This document shows positions 21,591 to 32,030 of a DNA stretch of 64,000 bases, in pieces. The notes beneath the pieces were generated by a model, which saw only the letters and a list, made by a program, of their open reading frames with translations, was not told the DNA's origin and searched no databases. How positions within the stretch are numbered: position 1 is the stretch's first letter; each line of letters begins with the position of its first letter. Origin of the DNA: Petaurus breviceps papuanus (Eukaryota; Chordata; Mammalia; Diprotodontia; Petauridae); assembly GCA_028583685.1 (NCBI GenBank), contig JAMXIF010001253.1, forward strand, positions 29,831,776 to 29,895,775. Reading direction: 5' to 3'. Position numbers and translations under genes: made by a program.

Positions 21591-22461
21591 TTGGCCTACC
21601 TAACTCATATCATACCCACACAAACACCAGAGCTTCTGATGACAAAGGACAATAAATGGAATGCTGACAGAATCATAGTTAGCAATTTCTGTGCCTGGCC
21701 AATTTCCACAGCCCAGGGAATACAGTTTCCACATGGGGCCAGAAACATGAAATGTATTCCCAAATAACTGTGATTCAAGACATGAAAATAATATAAAAAG
21801 CTATTGAGATAAATTTGATTGAATGGAAAGTCGTTATAACAGTTGCTAACAGTTGCCTAAATTCTCAGAGCTGGAAGAAGCACCAGACGTCATCAAGCCC
21901 TATCCACAGGATTGGTAGTTCAGTCTTCTCTCTTCTGTACCACATGGGCCTTAGTATGTCTCCCTCCCACATGAGAAGGGAAGTTACCCTTGCTCTCACT
22001 CAGGAAAAGTATTGTTGCTTGCAGAGGGAGCATGAGAAAGGGGATGGTTGGCCTGGAGAAAGAGGGAGCAAAGGCAATGTTCTGGGAAGGGGATCACAGA
22101 GTGGGTAAGGGATTCCTTTATGAGATGGAGGAAGGGAAGTAGAAGGAACAAACAGGCTTCAGTCTGCTGCCATCAATGGAACAGAATCTTCTCTTCCTCA
22201 CATCCTTCTATTCTGCTAAAGGAGTATCTGTGTTCAATTTTTGCGCTCTCTAAATTTCCCACCATGGAACAAAGCCCCAGTGACTCCAGTCTAGTTATGG
22301 CTCTGCATACAGATTTCATTCTTGGGCCCATCCTGAGTAATATGGTAGGGACTGTGTTTTCTTCTCTTTTTTTGGAGAATTCAGTGGTTGGGAGAATCAA
22401 AAAACTACCTCCATTCATTTCTCAAGTGAATTGTGTTGCCCTACAATTCAAGGGAAAAGAA
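21591..22461. other. Unassigned sequence
   Basis: A short MIR3-like trace ('ctcagagctggaagaagcac') lies near 21860. The plus-strand frames at 21815-22108 and 22048-22464 overlap, have no known domain, and lie among ordinary non-coding words. Confidence 0.4.
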
Positions 22462-22685
22462 TAATAATATCTTAAATTTTATAGCACTTAACAAAGCACT
22501 TTTACATGAATTACCTCATTCAGGACTCCCAGTAACTCGATGTATTAGACAAAACAAAGATTATCATTCTCATTTTACAAATAAAAACCTAAACCTCAGA
22601 GAGATTAAATAATTTGTCCAAGGACATATAGGATCCGGAACTAGAATCCAGATCTTCTGACTCCAAGTTCATTATGTTTCCCACT
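22462..22685 (-). mobile_element. MIR, antisense
   Basis: It contains 'aaagcacttttacatgaatt', 'tctcattttacaaataaaaa' and 'cagagagattaaataatttg', ending with 'cagatcttctgactccaag'. Confidence 0.75.
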
Positions 22686-22689
22686 TACT

Positions 22690-22794
22690 CATACGACCCT
22701 CAGCTGTCTTTGCTTTTTTGTTTTCCTTTCTTTTCTTCTTTTTCCTTCCTTCCTTCTTCCTTTCTTTCTCTGTCTCCTTGTATTTCTTTTTTTA
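22690..22794. repeat. Polypyrimidine-rich tract
   Basis: T/C-rich sequence with TTCC and TTTC words, about 100 bases. Confidence 0.8.
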
Positions 22795-23375
22795 CAATTC
22801 TCATCATCATTTATTCAGTGCCAACAATAGACAATAGAGATAAAAGACAAAAAAAGGGTTCCTTCACTCAAGGAGATCATATTCTACTGGGAAACACAAC
22901 AGGTACACAGTCAAAGCATAACCCAAGGTAACTGGAAGCAAGGAGAGGCTGCTAATAACTGGGGTTGAAAGAAGGGAATTGGGAAAGGCCTTATGTAGTT
23001 GGCAGCACCTGAGCTATGCTTCAAAGAAAGAAGATTCTACAAACTGAAGGTAAGGGTAGAGTGCACAAGCCTGGGGGAATCACTTGTGCAGAGGCCATTC
23101 ATTCATCTACGTTTTATACAGGGAGCAGCTAGAAATCCAGCTTGACTGAAATGCAGATTGTATGAAATCAGACCAGAAACACAGGTGGGAATCAGAAAGC
23201 AAAGGGCTTTAAAACACCAGGCTAGGGAGTTTCTATTTAGTCCTAGAGGTAATAGAGAACTATTGAAGATTTTTGAGTGGAGGGCTAATGGCATGGTCAG
23301 AACTTATGTTATAGGAATATCTATTCCAGAGCTAGATGGAGGATGGATTTGGAGAGTAAAGAAACTAGAGGCGGA
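22795..23375 (-). mobile_element. L2 LINE 3' region, antisense
   Basis: It runs from an L2-like terminus ('catttattcagtgccaacaa') through 'ccttcactcaaggagatcat', 'gtcctagaggtaatagagaa' and 'gaagatttttgagtggaggg' to 'gatggaggatggatttggag'. Confidence 0.75.
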
Positions 23376-23379
23376 AATG

Positions 23380-23435
23380 AAGGAAAGAAGGAAGGAAGGA
23401 AGGAAGGAAGGAAGGAAGGAAGGAAGGAAGGAAGA
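23380..23435 (+). repeat. (GGAA)n microsatellite
   Basis: About 12 perfect GGAA units. GGAA arrays can bind ETS-family factors in vertebrates; no such use is shown here. Confidence 0.95.
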
Positions 23436-23449
23436 AATTGAGGGGTCAA

Positions 23450-24228
23450 GTAATATGATAGCTATTATACATATGAAGTCATGCAAAGCATATTTCCATA
23501 GCATTTTTCATGATGAGTCCTTTGGAATTGTTGCACATCCTTCTACTGATCAGAATAGCTAAGTTTTTCATAGTTTATCATTACAATATTGCAGTGTACA
23601 ATGTTTTTTCTGAAACCATCCCCTTCCTCATTTCTTACAACACAGTAGTATTCCATCACAATCATATATCACAACTTGTTCAGCCATTCCCCAATTGATG
23701 GGTATCCTTCCAGTTTTAAATTCTTTGCCACCAAGAGAAATGCTATAAATATTTTTGTATATATGGGTCCTTTTCCCTTTTCTTAGATTTCTTTGGGATC
23801 TAGACCTAGTAGCAGTATTGCTGGGTTAAAGGACATGTGCAGTTTTAGAGTACTTTGGGAATAGTTTCAAATTGTTCTCCAGAATGGTTAGACAGATTCA
23901 CACAATTCCATCAAGAATACATTAGTGTACCTGATTTTCCACATCCCCTCTGGCCTTTATCATTTTCCTTTTCTTTCACATTAGCCAATCTGATAAGTGT
24001 AAGATGGACACTTCAGAATTGATTTAATTTGTATTTTTCTAATTATTGGTCATTTGAGCCTTTATTCATATGACTATTGATAGTTTTTATTTCTTCTTCT
24101 GAAAATCATCTGCAGTTATTTTAAATGGAATTTCTCTATTTCTTCCTGCTGTGTTTTGTTGGTAATATATGGAAATGCTAATGATTTATGTGGGATTATT
24201 TTATATCTTGTAACTTTGCTAACGTTAT
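23450..24228 (-). mobile_element. L1 ORF2 C terminus, antisense
   Basis: In antisense it reads 'cagccattccccaattgatg' (L1 QxxPTMIDW region), 'gatctagacctagtagcagt', 'ccagaatggttagacagatt' and 'agccaatctgataagtgtaa'. The last part, 24110-24228, reads like a more 5' L1 region, so two pieces may be joined. Confidence 0.75.
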
Positions 24229-24380
24229 AAAAAGCTTACATTCTAATGGGAGAGAGAACATGTAAACAACTATGTACATATCAGATACCTACAGAGTAGA
24301 CAGAAGGAAATCTCATAAAAGAAGGAAAATGACAAGAGGCATTAGCAGCAAAGGAAACTTTCCTAATAAGTTACACTGAG
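24229..24380 (-). mobile_element. L2 fragment, antisense
   Basis: It contains 'agcttacattctaatgggag' and 'acatgtaaacaactatgtac', typical of antisense L2 3' sequence. Confidence 0.6.
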
Positions 24381-24694
24381 TAACCATTCAAGTTCAGTCT
24401 TTCAAATAATTTAGTTAAATATAGTAATCTAATATGTAGTAGGAGATAAATATTAATGACAAGTGAGTATGAAATTCTTGACCCCCTTTCAGGGCATGAC
24501 ACCCAGAGCATTCCTATTCAGGAACAGATTGGCTTAATTGGCATCTGAGGGCCTTTCCAACTCATGAAATCAGACGTAGGCAGCATAGTTTAATACATAG
24601 GAAAAACATTCAATAGAAAAGGTTTTCAAACTATCAGCAACACACCAACAGAATTTCCTTAAAGTGTATTTGGACACGTTCAATAATAAGAACA
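24381..24694. other. Unassigned sequence
   Basis: I see no repeat or gene. Confidence 0.4.
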
Positions 24695-24861
24695 ATAATA
24701 ACAATAATAGTAGCTAGCATTTACATAGGGCTTTAAGATTTGCAAAGCATTCTACATATGCTGTTTCTTTGTAACCTTGAAACACCACTGAGAGATAGGT
24801 GCTGCTATTATTCCCATTTTAAGTTTAAAGGAATTGAGGCAGGTGAAGTTAAGTGACTTTC
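24695..24861 (-). mobile_element. MIR 3' half, antisense
   Basis: It contains 'gctttaagatttgcaaagca', 'gagagataggtgctgctatt' and 'ggcaggtgaagttaagtgac'. It stops exactly where the left arm of the inverted repeat begins. Confidence 0.7.
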
Positions 24862-25775
24862 CCATTAATTTATTTGGTGCCTCCTAATTAGGAGCCATTA
24901 AAGAACTTTTGAGCTGGAAAATGATGTATGCAAAGGGATGTTTCCGTTAGATTAATCCAAGTCTCTCCACAGTCTGGTTCTCAGTTTCCTCTCCATTCTT
25001 ATTTCTATCTCCCTTATACTATTCCTCTGCTTTGGCCAAATTGGTCTATTCATTGTGCCTCGGTCACATTGCCAGGAAGGCAGGAAAACACAGTAAGTGT
25101 CTGAGGTGTTATTCAAATTCAAGACACAATAGTGAAAGAAATATTTGCCATGGATGAGTGGCATAATTTTTCAGTTAAATTCAATAAATATTTTTTGCCT
25201 GTGCCTAGCTCTATAGGGGCCACAAAGAAGTAAATTTTTACCATCATCATAATCATCATCATGTGTAGAGTACTTCAATAGCCACTAGAGGTACACCGAG
25301 GTTTAAAATATAAAATCCTTCCCTCAAGCAGTTTCCAGTCTTGTTGAGGAGACAAAACATAGACATAAAAAGATAGCCAGCAATACAAGGTAGCCTATGT
25401 ATTGTGACAAATAAAATGTCAAGGTCTGAGGAAGTTGGAAAGGTTTTTTAAAAGAGGAAAGACTTGAGCTTGGCCATGAAGCATGGGTTAGACTTGGCAA
25501 TTTTGAGAGGAAAGAAGAGGGAGAAGAGAGGTGTTCACAAAAACACAGAAATGGAATTGGGCAATGTGATTAAGGCACAATGAAGAGATCAATTTGACCA
25601 AAGCAGAAAAATAGTATAAAGGAGATAGTTAGAAATAAGAATGAAGAGGAAACTGGGAACCAGACTGTGGAGAGACTTGGATTAATCTTACTTAAACATC
25701 ACTTTGCACACATCATTTCCCAGCTCAGAAGCCCTTTAATGGCTCCTAATTAGGAGGCACCAAATAAATTAATGG
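24862..25775. repeat. Long inverted repeat built from L2 sequence
   Basis: The left arm, 24862-25074, is the reverse complement of the right arm, 25559-25775, at nearly 90% identity by eye over about 215 bases, with a 484-base spacer. Each arm joins an L2 sense piece to an L2 antisense piece. Both arms carry the perfect palindrome core CTCCTAATTAGGAG. It could extrude as a cruciform. Confidence 0.85.
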
Positions 25776-25930
25776 CACCAAATAAAGTCTTGATTAACTT
25801 GGCAGTGGTACATTGGATTGATTGAAGGAGGAAGAGACTGGAGGCAGAAAAATCAGTTAGGAAAGATAGGTAGCCTGAGCTAGGGAATTGGCAGTAGAAA
25901 TGAAAAGTAATGACAAATAAGGATAAAGAC
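25180..25930 (-). mobile_element. L2 LINE 3' region, antisense, rearranged
   Basis: It starts with 'ttcaataaatattttttgcc' and 'cctcaagcagtttccagtct' and ends with 'ttgattaacttggcagtggt' and 'gaagagactggaggcagaaa'. Between about 25680 and 25745 the L2 text reads in the opposite sense ('catttcccagctcagaagcc', 'ctttaatggctcctaat'). That internal inversion is shared with the left arm at 24862. Confidence 0.7.
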
Positions 25931-25934
25931 TGCA

Positions 25935-26145
25935 CTTGTAATTCCATTGATATAGGGAAATCCCAGGTGAAAAAACTCCCTCCATCAAAGCATGTTTGCA
26001 CCTTTTCTGCAACACATAGTCTTAGAAAGTTGCCTAGAGCACTGAAAGTTTAAGTGACTTGCCCCAAGTCACATGATCAGTATATGTGGTCATTGTATCA
26101 GTACATCAGGTCATTTGGCTGACTGTCTATCCACTATATCATGAC
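25935..26145 (-). mobile_element. Marsupial CORE-SINE (same family as 7906), antisense
   Basis: It contains 'ttccattgatatagggaaat', 'actccctccatcaaagcatg', 'gttgcctagagcactgaaag' and 'ttaagtgacttgccccaagt', in the same order as the 7906-8095 copy. Confidence 0.7.
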
Positions 26146-26877
26146 AGAGACATTAAAAAAAGGATAAGAGGAGCAGAACCAGAACTAGAATTCACAGCAC
26201 CCGGATCAAATTCTGGTGATAGGAGGAGGGTGAATGGAGTGAGAGATACAGTCTGGGGCTCTTTGGGGACAACTTTCCCTACTCTGTCCTCCTTGGCAAT
26301 GCTCTCTCCCAGGTGTAGTCTGGTGTAGAACTTCAGAATTTAGAAGTGTAGGTCTCCAGCCTGCCATGGATTAGGAAAGGTACACCTTCCTGACATTGTC
26401 ACCTGGATCGAAGCCCCTATTGCCTCCCCTAGTTATTGCTTGGAATAGGACCTAGGGAGTGCAGGGGATGATTCTAGGCTTTGGGGTGACTAGAAGGATG
26501 ATGAGAGAAACAAACAAATATAAAAGGGGAATGAAACATTATATATTGGTTTTCGGTAGAAGGAGATACCAGATACAACTAGAATCATTTAAACAGATGA
26601 ACGCTAAAGCTATGACAACAGTTGGGATTTCAAAGGGTTGAGCGGCAAGAACAGAAATGTGAAAAAGTGATCTTTGAGGGTTGCTTCTGTGTAGGGAATT
26701 GGAAGAGGAAATGGAACCAAGAGAGAGAATGATAACCAGTAAAGGACGATGAGGTGGGGAAACTGTACTAATGAGAGAAATGATTATTGTAACCAGTGAT
26801 TTGGGGAGATCTGGAGTTCCACCTTTTTCTATAGTCCTCATTTCAAAGTTCAGTAAGGACATTACTGATAATGAGAT
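26146..26877. other. Unassigned sequence
   Basis: I see no repeat I can name. A 118-residue minus-strand frame at 26539-26895 has no recognisable domain and overlaps the LTR edge. Confidence 0.4.
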
Positions 26878-27246
26878 TGAATGAATTCTCCTCAATCTTG
26901 CTCAGACTCTACCCAACCTTCTATTCAGGTTTGAGTGGGGATAAATTCTTTGAATACATTGCCCAAAGCTAGGCTATTTAGAAGTAAATGACATAATCAA
27001 AGTTCATTAGAACAGATTTAGCTCCTCATTGTAATATTCATTCTCCCATTAATTGTTAACCAATCAGAATTGATTGACATACTGAAGAACATCCCTCTTC
27101 CAGAGGTATATAAGCCATGAGCTGCTGCCATGATTGTCTTTGACATTCAAGAGTACCACTGACCTTTATTAAAATGCTAGTATTATTAATAAAATGACTT
27201 AATTACTCAGAAATTATGTCTCTCAAACTTTTTTAAACACCACACC
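26878..27246 (+). mobile_element. Solo-type LTR of an endogenous retrovirus-like element
   Basis: It has LTR architecture: a CCAAT box (CCAATCAG at about 27059), a TATA box in GTATATAAGCC at about 27105, ATTAAAAT and AATAAAA polyadenylation-like words at about 27168-27196, and an end at AAACACCACA. No internal region is visible beside it. The family is not certain (ERVL/MaLR-like or ERV1-like). It looks old, and the 5' edge is approximate. Confidence 0.55.
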
Positions 27247-27289
27247 ATCAAGGAATGCCAGAGAGAAGAGTTTTATTCAAGAAGAAAAT

Positions 27290-27490
27290 GGTTGTCAATA
27301 ATATGAAAAATTTATATATACATGGGAAATTTCATATATATGAAATACATGGGAAATCTACATCTATGTGTATAGATGTATGTATATACATGTACACAAA
27401 TACATACCTACATGTATATTTTCATATACATGTATAATACAGAAATATATGTGTGCATATAAATTATATATAAGCATAATATATGGCTAT
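27290..27490. repeat. AT-rich ATAC/TATG low-complexity tract
   Basis: Degenerate TATA, ACAT and TGTA words. Frames reading through it give Tyr/His/Ile-rich peptides that are repeat artefacts. Confidence 0.8.
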
Positions 27491-27519
27491 ATTCTTGATT
27501 ACACTGAAAGGCAGACAGT

Positions 27520-27645
27520 TGTAGTGGACAGTATCATAGAATCACAGAATTTGAAAGTTGGAAGAGACCTGGATTCAAGTCTCATCCTAATACAAATTCA
27601 AACTGGCTGTGTAAACTCAAGCAAGATCTCTAGACACTTCAGGAA
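27520..27645 (+). mobile_element. Fused MIR3-like and MIR fragments
   Basis: It opens with 'atcacagaatttgaaagttg' and 'gaagagacct', then continues as a MIR core with 'ggattcaagtctcatcc', 'actggctgtgtaaactcaag'. The two halves come from different CORE-SINE families. Confidence 0.5.
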
Positions 27646-27649
27646 AGGG

Positions 27650-27760
27650 TTATTAAAAAAAAAAGCTCATCTGCCCCTGGTTAAGAACTGTTGCCCTAGG
27701 TTAGATGAAGTTCCTCTGGTGGTATGGCAAGGATCCTAGGGAATCCATTTGACGTTGTAT
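27650..27760 (-). repeat. Inverted partner of 29590-29705 (hAT end plus flank)
   Basis: About 110 bases match the reverse complement of 29590-29705 at roughly 87% by eye. Shared words include 'catctgcccctggt' and 'ttcctctggtggta'. The half nearer 27650 is a hAT-type end; the other half is unassigned flank shared by both copies. Confidence 0.75.
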
Positions 27761-27811
27761 GTATCAAGGCTACATATCACTAAGGGATAGGTATTTTTTT
27801 TAGTTACGTAG

Positions 27812-28008
27812 AGAAGCAAGGGTTCTTAACTTGAAATCAAATTATTTGTTTCTTAAATATTTTTGTTAACCATTTTAATTTCATTTGTTTCCTTTGTAAT
27901 CAGTCCTATATATTTTATTTTATACGTGATTCAGAGGAGTCCATAGACATCACCAGACTGTCAAAGGGTGACATGATACAAAATAACATTAAGAACTCTT
28001 GCCCTGAG
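27812..28008 (+). mobile_element. hAT-type non-autonomous relic
   Basis: It starts 'aagcaagggttcttaacttg' and contains 'gtcctatatattttatttta' and 'tccatagacatcaccagact', ending 'attaagaactcttgccctga'. It is the least interrupted copy of the family in this window. Confidence 0.65.
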
Positions 28009-28009
28009 A

Positions 28010-28100
28010 CTGAAAATTTTAAAGTATGCAATGACCTGAACTGGTAGAGGGAGTTTCCTCAAATCTAAGGAGTTTCTCTTATATCTATGAAATCACAGAT
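28010..28100 (+). mobile_element. Marsupial CORE-SINE 3' fragment (family of 7906)
   Basis: It contains 'gcaatgacctgaactggtag', 'agggagtttcctcaaatcta' and 'ctatgaaatcacagatctt', the 3' end of that family in sense. Confidence 0.55.
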
Positions 28101-28432
28101 CTTGGGACCAAAAAGATTATTTAATATTTATAATATTTATTCTCCCTCTAACCTATCAACCAACATATTTAGTGGGAAATAAGACTGGTCAGTACAAAAA
28201 AAAATCTGAAAAATGGTAATTTTTTTTATTTTGAACAAATCACTGCAAATGTGATATTATATTTTTTATTTACAAAGAAAAGTCACCAAAAAATTACAGA
28301 CAGTGATTTGTCCCATTACCTTACTTTTCCCCCTCTTTACCCCATTCCATTTGAAAGAGTTGGGGGCTGGGGGAAGATGTACACATCTCCCTAGGGAAAG
28401 AGCAAGCAGAATTGCTATTGACTAAAGGCTTT
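28101..28432. other. Unassigned AT-rich sequence
   Basis: I see no repeat or gene. Confidence 0.4.
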
Positions 28433-28708
28433 GCAGGGCCAGCTAGGTAGTGCAGTGAATAGTATACCAGATATGGAGTCAGGGAGATCTGAATTCAAAT
28501 CTGACCTTAGACACTTATTAGCTGTGTGACTCTGGGCAAGTCGCTTAACCCCCATTTGCCTCAGTTCTTCATCTATAAAATAGGGACACACTATAGAAGG
28601 AAATGGCAAACCACTCTAGGATCTTGGCCAAGAAAATTTCATGGACTAATCCATGTGGTCACAAAGAGTAAGATATGACTGAATGACTCAGCAAAAACAA
28701 CAAAAGGC
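28433..28708 (+). mobile_element. CORE-SINE with RTE-like tail (Mar-type), full length
   Basis: It reads 'ggccagctaggtagtgcagt', 'gctgtgtgactctgggcaag', 'gaaggaaatggcaaaccact', 'gtggtcacaaagagtaagat', ending in AACAACAAAA. It belongs to the subtype with 'catggactaatccatg'. Confidence 0.9.
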
Positions 28709-29249
28709 TTCCCAATATCCTCTGTTAAGGGGATTATCACACTCCAAGAAGGTTAACCTCCAGTAGTCCTACTATGCTTCTCTATGTGCTAGTCTGGTAA
28801 ATACATATATTGGATACAAATTTCCTCAGAACCAAAAGGTGACAAAAGCCCTCCCAGAGGAGACCCTACAGGGCCTTACTTGCTACCTTGATGTGGTTCA
28901 GGGAGGAGGTCTCTAGGACTGGCAGGCCTCTGGAGTTTTTGAGAATTTATGATAATGTAGCCAGACTTTGAGGCAGACCCACCTGCAGACAGAGAAGGAA
29001 GGATTCCAAAAACCTGATCACTTGGGCTACAATTCTCAGAAATCTAGGTAGTCAGCCCCTGGAAGTTTCCTCTTTCTGCTGGTAGAAAGCTCAGTCAATA
29101 GCCATCAAAATGTTGGTATAAGAATATTTACAAATGCATTTTTTAAACTGTTCCTTTAGGGACTTTGCCCTGTGATTCTCAGTTACTTACCAGTTTCTAA
29201 GAGAATACTTTCCACTGGACCCTAAGATTCTTGACTCTTTTCCTGCTTG
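28709..29249. other. Unassigned, non-repetitive-looking sequence
   Basis: I see no repeat or gene. Confidence 0.4.
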
Positions 29250-29261
29250 AAAGATAAGGGA

Positions 29262-29416
29262 GGGGCGGCCAGGTAGCACAGCGAGTAAGAGCACCGGCTC
29301 CAGTGTTGGGATAACCTGGAGATTGAATCCCGGGCTCAGACACTTAGCACCCACCCAGAAACACCTGGCCGTGTAACCTTGAGCAAGTTACTTAACCCCG
29401 ATTGCTTAAAAAAAAA
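29262..29416 (+). mobile_element. Young tRNA-headed SINE (subtype B) with perfect target duplication
   Basis: The head is 'cacagcgagtaagagcaccg'. Subtype B is marked by 'cacccacccagaaacacctg' instead of the 'aaataactgg' of subtype A. AAAGATAAGGGA is duplicated at 29250-29261 and 29417-29428, and a pure A tail precedes the second copy. Confidence 0.92.
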
Positions 29417-29428
29417 AAAGATAAGGGA

Positions 29429-29589
29429 ATATAGAAGGGGCAGGCAGTGGGTGATGGTGGGGAGAGTAGTCCAAGAAGGAAGCTGAGCCAATGTGTCTGC
29501 CCATGAAGAGGGGAGAGAGAGACTGATTCAGAGATTTTTCATTGGCCTAATTAAGAATAAAATAATCAATTTACAAAATAATTCATCAT
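29429..29589. other. Unassigned sequence
   Basis: I see no repeat or gene. Confidence 0.4.
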
Positions 29590-29712
29590 ATAATGTCAAA
29601 GGGACTCCCTAGTATCCTTGCAGTACCACCAGAGGAATCTCATCTAGCCTAGGACAAGGGTTCTTGACCAGGGGCAGATGAACTTTTTTTTAATATCTTG
29701 ATAACCATTTTT
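29590..29712 (+). mobile_element. hAT-type 5' end with shared flank
   Basis: The hAT-type end starts near 29656 ('caagggttcttgaccagggg') and is cut off by L2-like sequence near 29712. The preceding 65 bases are the flank also present, inverted, at 27700-27760. Confidence 0.6.
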
Positions 29713-29724
29713 AACATTTTATTC

Positions 29725-30345
29725 TCACATCTTTCCATCTGCCTATTTGACAGCTAGAACTAGATATCCTGTAGCCATATTAAATTCACTATCTCCAAAA
29801 CTGAATTCATTATCTTTCCCCTATAGCCCTTCCCTCTTTCTAACTTCCTCATCCCTGTAGGTGTCACCACCATCCTCATAGCCCAGTCTCCCAGGCTCAC
29901 AACCTATGCATCAGCTGCTGCTCCTCAATCATGGCTCCCATATCCAAAACTTTTCCAAGTCCTGTCAACCTTTGAAAAATCTTTTGCATGTGTGCCCTCT
30001 TCTCTCCTCTGATGAAGCCACTCCCCTAATACAGTCTCTCATCACCTCATGCCTGAATTATTGAAACAGCTTGCTGATTGGTTTCCTTGTCTTAAGTACC
30101 TAATTTATTCTCCATTCGGCTGTAAAAGTGATTTTCCTAAAATGTAGGTCTGCCCCTGTCACCCCCTACTCAATAAACTTCAGTGCCATGCTATCACCTC
30201 CAGGATCAAATATGAAACCCTCCATTTGGCATTCAGGGTCTCTCACAACCTACTGTCACACACACACACATACATACACACACACCCTTCCCAGTCTTCT
30301 TACATCTTACTCCTCTCCATGTACTTGACCATCCAGTTTAAATAC
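29725..30345 (+). mobile_element. L2 LINE ORF2 relic, sense
   Basis: It follows L2 ORF2 order: 'tctccaaaactgaattcatt', 'ggtgtcaccaccatcctcat', 'catcacctcatgcctgaatt', 'gtgattttcctaaaatgtag', 'cacctccaggatcaaatatg'. A (CA)n array at about 30255-30287 interrupts it near the end. Confidence 0.8.
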
Positions 30346-30446
30346 AATTAAGCTTAAATATAAATGTCCCTAACTCACTATGAAAGTATAATGCCTCCTA
30401 ACTCCAAATTCTGAGATGGCAAAGATATATAGATATCGCTATCTAT

Positions 30447-30665
30447 ACATATTTTGGGGGGAGAGGCAATTGGGGTTAAGTGATTTGCCCAGGGTCATGC
30501 AGTTAGAAAGTTTTTGAGGGCAGATTTGAACTCAGATCTTCCTGACTCCAGAACCCTGAACTCTAACCAATTTGTCACCTGGTTGTCCCTTTTGTATCAA
30601 AGGCAGGAGCTGAATCCAGGTCTTCCTAAGTCTGTGGCCTGTCCTCTATCCACTATGTCCCAATG
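30447..30665 (-). mobile_element. Ther1-type SINE, antisense, next to a MIR piece
   Basis: 30447-30595 reads 'caattggggttaagtgattt', 'gatttgaactcagatcttcc' and 'tgtcacctggttgtcc'. 30596-30665 is antisense MIR ('gctgaatccaggtcttccta', 'ctctatccactatgtcc'). Confidence 0.75.
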
Positions 30666-31662
30666 CTTTTCTCTGTTCTATGCAAACACATAAACACATA
30701 TGTAGCAACATACGTTATGGTTAGAGACTGAATAGTATAAATGGATTCTCATACACACATACCTTGCCCTAATGCTACTTTTAGCCCTTTAAAACTGTCT
30801 TCTAGAAATCTAAATTTCTAGAAATATTTTCTACCAAAAAAAAAAAAAAAGATAGGGGAAGTTTAAAGTCCCCTGTTCAAATGAGATCCTTTCTACCTTT
30901 TCCACACTGGGTTGCTGGGCTTCTAGGCTGCTAGGGGCCTTGTCTCAGGAGAGGAATAATTTTTCTGGCATCAGGGTATAATAATGCAATAAAGGGCCCC
31001 CTGTAATTGTCAAATATCTTGGCTTAATCATTGCTTGACTGACTCCAAAAGCTATTTATCACCTGGCATGTTCCTCTGCCATAAATATGATGTCTTCATT
31101 AAGCCAACCAAAGACTAAGAAGAGTTAAGGTAATTCAGGCAATAAGAGTGACTCATAAACAGGCTGACAATTCTACAACGAAATTCCAGTTAACTACCCC
31201 CTGTCCTGATGGAAAGATTTCATGATCTCTTTTGTCAACAAATGCACCATTAATGGGAAAGCAAAGAGTAAGGAGGGGGTCCCAAAAGCCAGAGAAGAAA
31301 GCTGTTTGCAAACCTCTTTCCTAGCCACTGAAGGGCTCATTCAAACAAAGTCTCTGTATGTTGGGACCGAGTTTGGGTGCCATTATCTTCCCAAAGAAGA
31401 AATGAAGACTATAAGCAAACTAATCAGTAAATGAAGGCTCTCTGGAGAGCTGCTGATTGTCTGGCTATATAGATAGGTGTCATCAGACTGCTAAAGGTCC
31501 TGCCAAAAATACAAGCCCAGTTTTGGAAGTCTTGGGATGGAAAACAGAGTGAACAAAACAGCAACAACTAATTGAGACCACATGGCCCTGGTTCCCCTCA
31601 AGCTGCCGCCTTGCCCCTTGCTGTTGAGGCAGATGCCAAATCTGGTTTCAGCATCCCCATGG
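30666..31662. other. Unassigned, non-repetitive-looking sequence
   Basis: Only a 15-A run at about 30836-30850 stands out. No named repeat is evident over about 1 kb. A 70-residue frame at 31222-31434 has no recognisable domain. Confidence 0.4.
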
Positions 31663-31735
31663 GATATATGTAAAGTGCTTTGCAAACCTGAAAGTGCTAT
31701 ATAAATATTATCTATCATTATTGTTATTAGTATCT
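31663..31735 (+). mobile_element. MIR 3' tail
   Basis: It reads 'tgtaaagtgctttgcaaacc' and 'gctatataaatattatctat', the MIR 3' end. Confidence 0.6.
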
Positions 31736-31864
31736 CACTCTCCCCAACTCAAAGCTAAATAAAGAACTCCATACCCAGCTTACAAACCCCAAGACCTCAG
31801 AACCAGCTTTCCTAGGCAAGAATGCTGTTTCTGCTCAGCACCAGGACCAAGGATCTTCTGAGAT

Positions 31865-32030
31865 CTTAATCTGTTTAGAGTTGAAAGGGACCTTAGGGGT
31901 CATCTAGTTCAACCCTACTTCATTTTACAGTTGAGAAAGTAGAAACTAGAGAGGTTTGTTTGGTTAGGGTCACACAGGTGGCAGAGCTGAGATTCTAGCC
32001 CAGGTCCAAACCCTGGCACCCCATTCTGGC
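31865..32030 (-). mobile_element. MIR3-like SINE, antisense
   Basis: It contains 'tagagttgaaagggacctta', 'ggggtcatctagttcaaccc', 'gggtcacacaggtggcagag' and 'gagattctagcccaggtcc'. Confidence 0.8.

Noticed and set aside
27105-27115. Host gene promoter from a CCAAT and TATA box
   Set aside because: The boxes lie in proper LTR spacing with polyadenylation signals downstream, so they belong to a solo-type LTR.
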